NCBI GenBank assembly: GCA_019915015.1
Contig: JAHBBC010000021.1
Coordinates: forward strand, 682,001 to 746,000
DNA from: Auriscalpium vulgare
Lineage: Eukaryota > Basidiomycota > Agaricomycetes > Russulales > Auriscalpiaceae
DNA: 64,000 nt
Direction of reading: 5' to 3'
Both the position numbers and the translations under genes were made by a program. Of the stretch, positions 11,395 through 20,456 are shown piece after piece; positions within the stretch are counted from its first letter, which is position 1, and each line of letters starts with the position of its first letter. The notes beneath the pieces are model-generated. The model was given only the letters and a program-made list of their open reading frames with translations, was not told the DNA's origin and searched no databases.

Positions 11395-12874
11395 ATGCCG
11401 CCCGTTTCTGCACCCGCAAAGGTCCTCGTCACCGGCGCGAACGGCTACGTCGCCGCCTGGGTCGTGCGCTCGCTCCTCGAGAAGGGCTACACCGTCCGCG
11501 GCACCGTGCGAAGTGCCGACAAGGGCGAGCACCTCAAACAGATCTTCGCCAAGCACGGCAATCGCTTCGAGGTCGCCGTCGTCGAGGATATCACCAAAGT
11601 CCGCTCTGCCTGAGCGTGTAGGACACTCACACTGACCGTCGTGTCTAGGACGGCGCCTTTGACGATGTCGTCAAGGACGTGGACGTTATTGAACATACCG
11701 CGTCGCCGTTCCATTTCAACGCCAAGGAGCCGGATGGTATGATTCCCCTCGCCCAAGCCAAGTGCGCACTGACCGCGAGCACGCAGACCTCCTCGTCCCT
11801 GCGATCCACGGGACGGTTGGGATCCTCGAGTCCGTCAAGCGCCACGGGTATGTGCGCGCATAAAACTACACACGCGTTCCGCTGACGACCTCCTCGACGA
11901 GTAGCTCCAGTGTCAAGCGCGTGGTAATCACCAGCTCCAACGCGGCGATCTATACGAGTTCCGATAAGCCGGTCGTCTTCGACGAGTCCGATTGGAACGA
12001 CCCTTCCGTACAGCAGGTTGAGGAGAAGGGTGTTGATACTCCGCCGGATGTCGTCTACTGCGCGTCGAAAACGCTCGCGGAGAAGTGTAGGTGTCGCTTT
12101 GTCGCGTGCTCCGGTGTGCGTTGGCTGAACCACCCTCTTAGCCGCATGGAAATTCTACAACAAGAACAAGGCCGCGATCAGCTGGGATCTCGTCGTGCTG
12201 AACCCACCATACGTCTGTCACCATCTGCGATGCGCTCAAATTGCTGTCTTGCTGACCTTGCGCACGACAGGTGTTCGGCGTGCGATTTTTCAGTCGGCGA
12301 ATTACGAGGATACAACTGACTTGGGACACTTACAGCCGCTGATCCAGGAGGTGCATTCACTGAACGAACTGAACACGTCAATGCAGGAAGTATATGACAC
12401 CGTCGTCCTGGGCAAGAAAGACGACGCCACGCTCCAGTCGGGCAATGCCTGGGTCGACGTGCGCGATCTTGGTCTCGCGCATGTCCTTGCCGCCGAGCAA
12501 GCGGCGGCAGGCGGAAAGCGTATCATTATCAGCGGCGGTGCGTGTCGCTGGCGGAATACATGCATCAGACATCTGACCGTTCGTGAGCAGGGTCGTTTTT
12601 CTGGCAGGAGATTGGTGCGTACCATTTTGTCGTTGAGTCACCCATGTGCTCTCTGACAACCTATCAAGTCGACGTGGCGAACTCCATCAAGCCTGCGCCG
12701 GTGCCGAACCTCGCCAAGGGTAAACCTGGCTCGACGATAGGCAAGCCATACCTGTACAAGTTCAAGTCGAGCTCGGAAAGGATTCTGGGGTTGGAGTACC
12801 GCTCGCTGGAATCTACGCTTAGGAATGCACTGGAGAACTTTGAGGAGCTGAAGGAGCTGAAGGATAACAACTGA
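11395..12874 (+). CDS. NAD(P)-dependent reductase, Gre2/dihydroflavonol-reductase type (copy 1)
   Basis: Extended short-chain dehydrogenase/reductase, cytosolic, that reduces an aldehyde or ketone with NAD(P)H. The family includes yeast Gre2 methylglyoxal reductase and plant DFR-like enzymes; the substrate here is unknown. The Rossmann glycine motif is [20 protein letters not shown], followed by GTVRSADKG. Active-site residues are the Ser in [14 protein letters not shown] and the YxxxK in [12 protein letters not shown]. Nine exons are inferred: 11395-11598, 11649-11736, 11787-11847, 11905-12086, 12142-12212, a 9-base micro-exon 12271-12279 encoding VFG, 12336-12537, 12591-12614 and 12669-12874. 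The micro-exon completes the family motif NPPYVFG. The C-terminus is [20 protein letters not shown]. It is the first of a tandem pair with the gene at 13080 and contains one intron (12538-12590) that the second copy lacks. Confidence 0.88.
12271..12279 (+). other. 9-base micro-exon (VFG) of reductase copy 1
   Basis: GTGTTCGGC is flanked by a 58-base intron ending cgacag and a 56-base intron starting gtgcga. Without it the joined exons would read NPPY-PLIQE; with it they read NPPYVFGPLIQE, which fits the family. The same arrangement recurs in copy 2 at 13960-13968. Confidence 0.7.
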
Positions 12875-13079
12875 GTGGGCGATGGTCTGGTAGAATGAGT
12901 GTTGGTCGTACTGGTAGCACTTTCGTAGCATACACACGGGTGCCAGCGGGCCGCTCGATTTTAGTAGATTCGATAAGCACGCGAAAGGACTGGGACCTGC
13001 AACCACGCTCAGTCATGAAAGCAAGACACGCTCCCCGTCTCTTCTCACGTCCACCCACCCACTTACCAGTAACACAGAG

Positions 13080-14496
13080 ATGTCCCCCGTTACGCCCCCC
13101 GCAAAAGTCCTTGTCTCAGGCGCGAATGGGTATATCGCCGCCTGGGTCGTGCGCTCCCTCCTCGAGAAGGGCTACGCCGTGCGCGGCACTGTGCGCAGCG
13201 CGAGCAAGGGTGCCCATCTACAGTCGCTCTTCGCTTCGCATGGCGATAAGTTCGAGGTCGTCATTGTGGAGGATATCACCAAGGTTTGTGGCGTCTGCAG
13301 GTATTGAGATGGTGATTGACGTTCTGTAGGATGGTGCGTTTGACGAAGCTGTTAAGGGTGTCGACCTCGTAGAGCATACGGCGTCGCCGTTCCACTTCAA
13401 AGTGAAGCAGCCTGAAGGTAATTATATGCTGCCTCGCCTCTTGTTACATTCCCTCACAGCCTTCCCCAGAGCTGATTGTCCCCGCTGTGCACGGTACCGT
13501 CGGGATCCTCGAGTCTGTGAGGAAATACGGGTGTGTGCAGCGCTTTTACAGTTCCTATTCAGCGTGACTGACACGATCGCGCTGCGCAGAACGAGCGTGA
13601 AGCGCGTCGTGATCACAGGGTCGACCGCGTCTGTCCTCAGGCCAGCAGACGGCCCGATCACATTCAGCGAGGCGGATTGGAATGAGTCCGCGATCGCGGA
13701 GGTCAAGGAGAAGGGTTCCGCGGCGCTCCCAATGATCATATACCGCGCGTCCAAGACGCTCGCGGAGAAATGTAGGTGGCGGTAGGCTGGTTGGGAGATC
13801 GTGTTGCTGATTATATGCGGTGGGCAGCGGCTTGGGAGTTTTACGAGAAGCACAAGGCGAGCGTCGGTTGGGACCTTGTCGTGCTCAACCCGCCCTTCGT
13901 GCGTCACTTATCCCATTCATAAGCGGTCACCCATCTGAGAACGTACTACCTCCCACCAGGTTTTCGGCGTACGCACCCTTTCTCTGATCACTGACCGTGC
14001 TGACTGACCCAGCGGTGATAGCCCCCGATCCACGAGGTGCACGCGCTGACGGAGCTCAACACGTCGATGCAGGACATGTACGACACGACGGTGCTCGGGA
14101 AACGCGACGCGGCGGGACTTGCCTTCGGCAGCGCGTGGATCGACGTGCGCGACCTCGGCTCGGCGCACGTCCTTGCGGCGGAGAAGGCTGCCGCGGGCGG
14201 CGAGCGCATCATCGTTAGCGCGGGCGGGTTCTTCTGGCAGGAAATTGGTGTGTTCTCCCCTGCTATCGGGTGGTGATGGGGGTTGATTTGAGCGGGCAGT
14301 GGATGTGGCGAACTCGATCACGCCCGCGCCGCTGCCTGGCCTCGCGGTGGGCACGCCGGGCTCGTGGAAGGACACGCCGCGCCCGATCACGTATGTCACG
14401 GACAAGGCGGACAGAATCCTCGGGCTGAAGTACCGCTCGTTGGAGACGATGGTGAAGGACTCGCTGGAGGAGTTCGCTGCTTTCAAGAACACCTGA
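13080..14496 (+). CDS. NAD(P)-dependent reductase, Gre2/dihydroflavonol-reductase type (copy 2)
   Basis: Paralogue of the preceding gene in the same orientation, 205 bases downstream, so the pair is a local duplication. The coenzyme motif is [20 protein letters not shown], then GTVRSASKGAHL. The catalytic region has VVITGSTASVLRPAD and YxxxK as [13 protein letters not shown]. Further matches to copy 1 are [48 protein letters not shown] and VDVANSITPAPLPGLA. The intron positions match copy 1, including the 9-base VFG micro-exon at 13960-13968. One exception is that the segment SAGGFFWQEI is uninterrupted here, while copy 1 has an intron at the homologous place. The gene ends SLEEFAAFKNT. The substrate is unknown. 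With the MFS gene it could form a small detoxification or secondary-metabolite module; that is inference from position only. Confidence 0.88.
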
Positions 14497-14678
14497 GTAG
14501 CTGCGGTGAACGAACGTGGAAGTATGCGGCATTGTGTACCTACAAGTATGTAGAGATAGAAAACAAATGGTGGCAGTCACCGATTACTATGGGACCCGAC
14601 TTCACAATGATATAGGTGATCCATGAATAACTCCTTGGACAACAATTGAGAACACAACAGCTTTGCCCAGTATGGGCC

Positions 14679-14700
14679 GCTGCTGCTGCTGCTGCTGCTG
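14679..14700. repeat. (GCT)7 trinucleotide microsatellite
   Basis: Seven perfect GCT/CTG units lie just upstream of the first recognisable codon of the sulfatase C-terminal fragment. They are outside any intact gene. Confidence 0.9.
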
Positions 14701-14733
14701 AAGTACTGTGAACTAGCTTGGGATTTATCTAAG

Positions 14734-15224
14734 TGGCAAGCTCTGAGTCGTCTGTACGAGATGCTTTCAACAGAAGGAGGAATACGCGTGCCTTGGTGAT
14801 CAGGTGCCAGGGATTCAGCAAAGGCGCATAGGCGGGCGGGACCTGACACGCACTGTTCGCGACAGTCATGGACATTATGCCAACAATCTTAAAGCTGGCA
14901 AGAAGAAGTTCTTCCGTGGACGACGGATTGAGCCCTTGGGCGGCAAGTCATGCCTCGCGTACTGTTCACAAAAAGCGATTGAAAGGGGCGAAGCTACTTA
15001 CACGGGGAAGACGACCCAGTTGTCGGATGGGAGCTGTTCGTAGAAGCAGCACTGCGGTTAGGAGAGTCAAAGATTGTACACATGGCACCGTGATCGCACG
15101 GCAGTGGGGAGTGGGAGCTGTTCAATCTGCCTAGGGCCCAGACAGTGGACTTGGGGAGAAGCGACCGTAGAAGCTGCAGTAGCTGCGGGAGCTGTGGAAT
15201 CAATACGAGATGTCATTGGTGTGA
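14734..15224 (+). pseudogene. Arylsulfatase pseudogene, C-terminal half
   Basis: The C-terminal part of the type I sulfatase whose N-terminal part lies at 7599-8530, in the same orientation. In one frame, from 14734, it reads WQALSRLYEMLSTEGGIRVP. After a one-base shift come LVIRCQGFSKGA and a stop, then FATVMDIMPTILKLA, a hallmark of the sulfatase C-terminal subdomain, and in another frame FRGRRIEPLGGKSC. A further frame gives HGEDDPVVGWELFVEAALRL, GESKIVHMAP, a TGA codon, then SHGSGEWELFNLP. The end is LRELWNQYEMSLV followed by TGA at 15222-15224, a plausible native C-terminus. At least three frame changes and two internal stops show it is not expressed as a protein. The middle of the enzyme (between the AMETYA and SRLY segments) was not found in either piece. 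Confidence 0.82.
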
Positions 15225-15524
15225 GGAGAGACACCGAAAGCGGGGAGTCTAGTGGATATGGATGCAAAGGAGGTAATTGCATAGTAGCAAGTTGAAGTAA
15301 CAGATATCGCCCAGTATTTGGCTCTGTTTTGTGGTGCGCTCGGTGCTCGCCTGCGAGTAACTGCCATCGAGTCGCTCCCTGTCCCCTCAGTCCTCAGTCT
15401 GCCCCTGCGTCTCGTTCGCCTTTCAGCTCGTCCATTACGTGTCCCAACAGTATACCCCTTCAGCGCACGAGCCCACTGGGCAATTTCCAGCCCGTGGCCC
15501 CTCCCAGCCATTCACACAGGCCCC
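15225..15524. other. Upstream region of the SSK1-type gene
   Basis: Three hundred bases between the sulfatase relic and the SSK1-type start. An in-frame ATG at 15318 could extend the protein by 69 residues, but the Ala/Leu/Arg-rich extension has no recognisable motif. The CT-rich composition suggests a 5' UTR. Confidence 0.4.
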
Positions 15525-18500
15525 ATGTCGAGCGCTGCTGCCAAGCTGCCTGCGGTCCGTCTACCTGCAAATTTGCCCGGCTCAGATGGAGAGATAGCCG
15601 GAAAAGAGGCTTTGGTTGTCGAGCTACCACCGGCTAGCAAGTTCAGCTTTGCCTGGCCTCCAGACTCGACCCCGGCCGCTCCGGCGCCTCTCCCGCCTCT
15701 CAGCGACCGTCCGACGTCTCTGAGCTCCTCGGACGCCGAATCCGGTCTCTCAGACTCGGACTCGAGCCATGTCGGAAGCCGCACAAGATCGGAGGGCCGA
15801 CGGACGGGGAGTGCGTCAGGAAGGAAGGCTCGCGGCGGGGAGGAGCCAGACTTGACACCCACTGGTCACCCCAATTCTGAGCAGAATCCCCTGGACTCTA
15901 TACCACCTGGACTTCCTCGACTGTCACGCGCATTCTCCGTTCCACTACCGTCACAAGTCAGCTATCTCAAGAACCCGCGCAGGACGCCGTCCGACTCGGC
16001 GCCCGATCAGCCCCCAAGCCCCCATTCTCCGGCACAAGATATGTCACAACTACATGAGTTGTCGCTCGAGCTCGCAGACTCCGTTCAAATGGTCATACAG
16101 ACTCTGCTTCAATTATCTCCCCCCCAGGTCTTTGATCCCGCCAAAGAGCAGTTCTCTGCCTGCGCTTTACCCATCCCTACGCCCTCGGTTTCTGCGATGT
16201 TCACCACCATGAAGAACCTCAATTACATGTCGGCCAATATCGCTGCGTTTGGTACCTCTCGTCCACGCCATTTAGGGGACGAACTGCACCCCGCCATTCC
16301 GCCTCCCTTTCCTTCACCCCTCATTCGGGACTTCGACATCGGAGAAACATTACAAAGCGTTGGAGATTCTCTAAGTGGCTTGGCCGCCGAAGCTGGTGTT
16401 GATCTCGTTCTCTTTCACGGAGATGTGGGCATGAAACATATAGCCGTGAAAGGAGACGAAAGTGGCATATCGTATACCCTGTCACACGTAGGTCGTAATT
16501 CTCATTCGCTGTTCAACTCCTCTGATTGGTCAATATAGATTGTCCGGCAACTACTGGCTGTAGCACATCATGGCGACTCGCTGGAAGTCGGTTTGTTTCT
16601 GGTAGCCCCAGTCAAGCTGTCTCCGGGCGATGGCGACGTTTTTTCTGAGGCGGATACTGAGACCCTCCTTGACGCCTCGGATCCAGCAAGCATGGACGTA
16701 ACGCCGGACCCAAACTCACCTCTGCGGTGTACATTCCAGGTTTCGCACGTCTTTGCGCCCCTGGAATCCTCACCTGATGATCCTGACCAGCTGGCGGCCG
16801 CAGTCACGCGCACGGAGCCTTCTTTGACCTCTCACATCCTCCACCGGCTCATTCACCATATTGGTGCTTCGTTCGATACCGAGTCGACGGCCATCTCGTT
16901 CACTTCCAAATTATCTATGACTTTAGCCCGTGGCTCACCGGCTGTGGTCAACCCTGCCATCGTTCTCGCAGACGACGATCCCATTCTGCAGACGTTCCCA
17001 GACATACGCATATCGGGCGAGCCTACCTTGGAAGACCTGGCCAACTTTGTTGACACACTGAAAGGCAAAAAGGTCTCCTTGTATGCCAGCTCGAAGGGAT
17101 TGTTTGCTCAGCACGTCACGAGCTATCTCACTGCTTGGGGTCTTGACGTCAGCCATATATCTTCGGTTGAAGGCTCACCTGCCACCACCGATAGTTCTCT
17201 TCCACCTTTCCAAGCTTCGGACTACCCTCCTCCCGTCAACGAGGCGTTCAGTGCCTCGCTCCTGGAGACCCTGCAGGAACAGGATGCACCCACTCCTGCC
17301 TCTGGCGCAGCGCCCGTGCTGCCGCAACCGGCGTCTTTCATCTTAATCGATGACGACGTCGCTGTTTTGCGTGAACGTCTGCGCAAGTTGCGTTCTGAGC
17401 AGGCGTATCCCCTCCACATCGGATCTCGGAAGCGTCCAGCCCTGGCCGCACATCATAGACCACGGTCATCACCACAGGTTGCTCGTGCAATGGGCATGTC
17501 ACAGGCCTCTCCCCGAAGTGCTAGTGTGATCGTACATTTCACGAGCTTATCAAATTTCAAGCTCGTGAAGGGCATATTGCAGTCAGTCTTGGCCAACAAT
17601 GTCAGTGCGGCTGCCAAGTGGCCAGAGGTCATCGTCATTCCAAAGCCTGCTGGTCCGCGGCGCGTTCTTACTGCTCTGCATACCGCTGCGACGAGGCCAA
17701 TCGTCGATCCCTTTTTTACTCCCATCGCTACGTCACCTATCAGCCCAGGATTATACCCTCCTCCATCATTCATGCAGCAGGTATCCAGCCCCAGATCTCC
17801 CGTCGGCCGACCAGGTGGCAGTCCCCGAAGTAACGCTCATCCGTCGCTCAAGTCACCAAGAGACCATCCCTTAGACGGCTCTGGGCTCGCACCGCCGTCT
17901 CCACTTGGCCTTTCCGAGGGCATGGACTACTTCTCCGAGGCTGCCGTCAAGCTGGGTTCTTCCCCATCTTCTGGTCTCGTAATACAGAGCCCAGACGGTC
18001 AGCCTGCAGGGATCTTCTTCCATCCGCGTGCACGAATGGCACGAGGTTCTCTGACAAGCGGTAATTTGGAGCGAGATAAAGGGCAAGCATACGGACTCGC
18101 CGGCCGTGACCGTTCCTCTGGTCGTCGGTATTCTGAGGCCGCCGAGGTTTCGAGATTGCGCGGTCACAGTACCAGCTACACACGTCAGTCACCAGCCGTC
18201 GTTGGTTCGGTGCCTTCTCCGCGACGGGCCTCCAATGTCGCACTTGACTCGAGCTCTTCGCAGCCAGCTTCTGGCGCATCGGACGTCGAGAAGAGCGGTG
18301 ACGGACTGGCGACATCTCCGGTCACGCTTCCCCCTCGTCACAGCGTCAGCCGGACTGAGCCCCCAGTCGCATCTCCTACGGAGGTGCCTGCTGTCTCAGG
18401 AACCAATCATCCTGTTGCTGTGAGGAAGACGACTGTGGAAACCCTGCGCAAGGCTCCTTCTCCAATTAGTTCGACGCGCTCAAATACCGCCGGCCCAAGC

Positions 18501-19948
18501 TCTCCAATCCCAAGAAAGACCACTTCCAGACGCTCTACAGCAGATTCAGCGTTGCCTGCGCCAAGTCCCATGTTAGCACCGAAGAAGGCGAAAGCGCCCG
18601 AGACCAGCATTGTCCCCCCAATCAGTGTCCTCATTGTGGATGGTGTGTGAAAAAGAGATTGCTTGCATTTTGTGATAGCTAACCCTCCACAAGACAACCC
18701 CATCAACCAGACGATCTTATCAACGTTCATGAAGAAGAAAAAGTTAAAGTACGACGTTGCGAAGAACGGTGAAGAGGCTGTTAACAAATGGAAAACTGGA
18801 AGATTCCATCTCATCCTCGTTCGTACCGCCGTTGCCGCCTTTGTTATCAGGGCGAGAAGCTTACTGGGTCTACGTTAGATGGACATCCAGATGCCTGTAA
18901 TGGACGGTATCGCCGCCACGAAGGAGATTCGTCGACTGGAGAAGGCGAACGCCGCCCCAAGCTACCCTACAACTCCATCATCGGAGGGGCAGCGGACCCC
19001 GTCGGAAGCAGCATCCGAACAGCGTGCATCCCCCAGTCCCTATCGATCTTCGGTTATCATTGTCGCGTTGACAGCCTCTTCGTTGCAAAGTGATCGTGTT
19101 GCTGCCCTAGCCGCCGGTTGCAATGACTTCCTCACAAAGCCCGTGTCTTTGGTCTGGCTTAACAGCAAGATTATTGAATGGGGATCCATCAAAGCGTTGC
19201 AGATGTGGGCTGACATTCGGCCAGACGTTGTGAAGGCGGTAGTGAGCGACCAGACGGCGCAAGCACAGAACATTGCGCGTCGACTGCACGTTCCTGAGGG
19301 CAGAGCGAGCCCGTCGGTTCCGTCCAGCCACGGCCCTTCTCAACCCATAACACCCGTTTCCAACAGCATGACAGCCACGAGTATTACATCCCTGGCGACA
19401 GTCATAGGTCAGCCAGTCAGACCGGTGGCCGTTCATGAACCGGACGTAATCAAAGACTCAACGGCTCGTGGCGAGCAAGTTCCGTACGCAGAAGACTCGG
19501 CGTCGTCTATTACCGCTCAAAGTGGGTTTACTTTCGTCGTGACAGCGCTTACTAGAGTTAGCACTGACCTTGCGGCCTCTGTAGTCTCTCTTAGCACACC
19601 TGCGCTTCCTGGCAAGTCACCTGTTCACTTGCCACCCCAGTGTCTCAATGAACCCTGCAGAATTCTCATTGACCTCGCCTACTCCACCCGTCAAGAGTAG
19701 CGCTGGTACGTGTGGTGGCAACGAGCCCAGCGTGATTTGATCCATATGTCCATATTCTAGATGTGCCTATAAATGAGCCCTCCACGCTATCACCTCAGGA
19801 TGAAGCACGCGGCCTCGCGGTGGATGACAAAACACAACATTCATCCGCGGATGGTGTCCCCCCAAGAAACTCGGAAAACGGATTCCGCGGTTCTTTTGAT
19901 CGACCTTCCTCGCCAAGCGAGGACCCTCCGGCGGAGGTCCAGCAATGA
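15525..19948 (+). CDS. ssk1: Ssk1-type response regulator of the HOG stress pathway
   Basis: Phosphorelay output protein that receives phosphate from an Ypd1-like transfer protein and controls the MAPKKK of the Hog1 cascade; cytosolic. A long Ser/Pro-rich N-terminal region (exons 15525-16487 and 16539-18642) precedes the receiver domain. The receiver spans 18630 to about 19190: SVLIVDDNPINQTILSTFM, KYDVAKNGEEAVNKW, then LILMDIQMPVMDG with the phospho-acceptor Asp. An inserted Ser/Pro loop follows, then SSVIIVALTASSLQSDR and GCNDFLTKPVSLVWL with the conserved Lys. Splice sites at 18643-18693 (inside DDN) and 18819-18878 (just before MDIQMP) are clear. The tail contains at least two more probable introns; one near 19518-19638 and one near 19706-19760 restore a frame reading NPAEFSLTSPTPPVKSSA and ending DPPAEVQQ at 19948. 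The 3' structure is less certain than the receiver. Confidence 0.87.
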
Positions 19949-20456
19949 CGGTTTGGGGCGACCTTCAGAGCGTTTACGCCGTTATTGATACCCACGCTTT
20001 ATCCGTGGTATCTGAAGGTCGCCGGGTTCCCACGCAAGTTTTTCTGATCTACATATACGTCTTGTGCGTTGTCCATTCCTTCAAGCTTCACACGTTGAAA
20101 CGGTCTTTTCGTGGTCTCTATTTTGGGTGTATATGGGTTGATAACACACGCTTTGCATTGTATGATACACACTGACAGCATATGCACTCGTTTTGGTAGA
20201 ACACGGGCTTGCTCCGTTGGGTTGAATACGACGAGTTGGACTGGCGAATGCTCCGCGACTGATGTGATGATGAGGACGCACCAGGCAGCTCAGCGGAAGT
20301 CAGCGGAGCGCTACATTTGGATCTCCGCGCGTTCAAGGACAAAGCCGTGCGCGCCAAAGGCGTTCCTCAGCTCGTCAATGCTCTCCAGCCCCTGCGTTAT
20401 CTGCCCATCCCCTGGCTAGAGGTTGGCCCGCGCCTCCACCCACGGGCACTCTGGAC
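19949..20456. other. Intergenic region, SSK1 to JmjC gene
   Basis: About 500 bases between two plus-strand genes. It is comparatively AT-rich around 20040-20170, consistent with a terminator and 3' UTR. Short inverted matches occur around 19950-20030 (gaccttcagagcg versus tatctgaaggtcg, so CGACCTTCAGA pairs with TCTGAAGGTCG across about 50 bases), which could fold as a hairpin in the SSK1 3' end. No gene was seen. Confidence 0.45.

Noticed and set aside
15318..15524. Upstream in-frame ATG for the SSK1-type protein
   Set aside because: The extension has no motif and lies in CT-rich presumed leader sequence. The ATG at 15525 (MSSAAAKLPAV) is preferred, but this is not certain.
19950..20030. 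Inverted match CGACCTTCAGA/TCTGAAGGTCG as a transposon terminal repeat
   Set aside because: The arms are only 11 bases and about 50 bases apart, with no element between them; a 3' UTR hairpin is enough to explain it.
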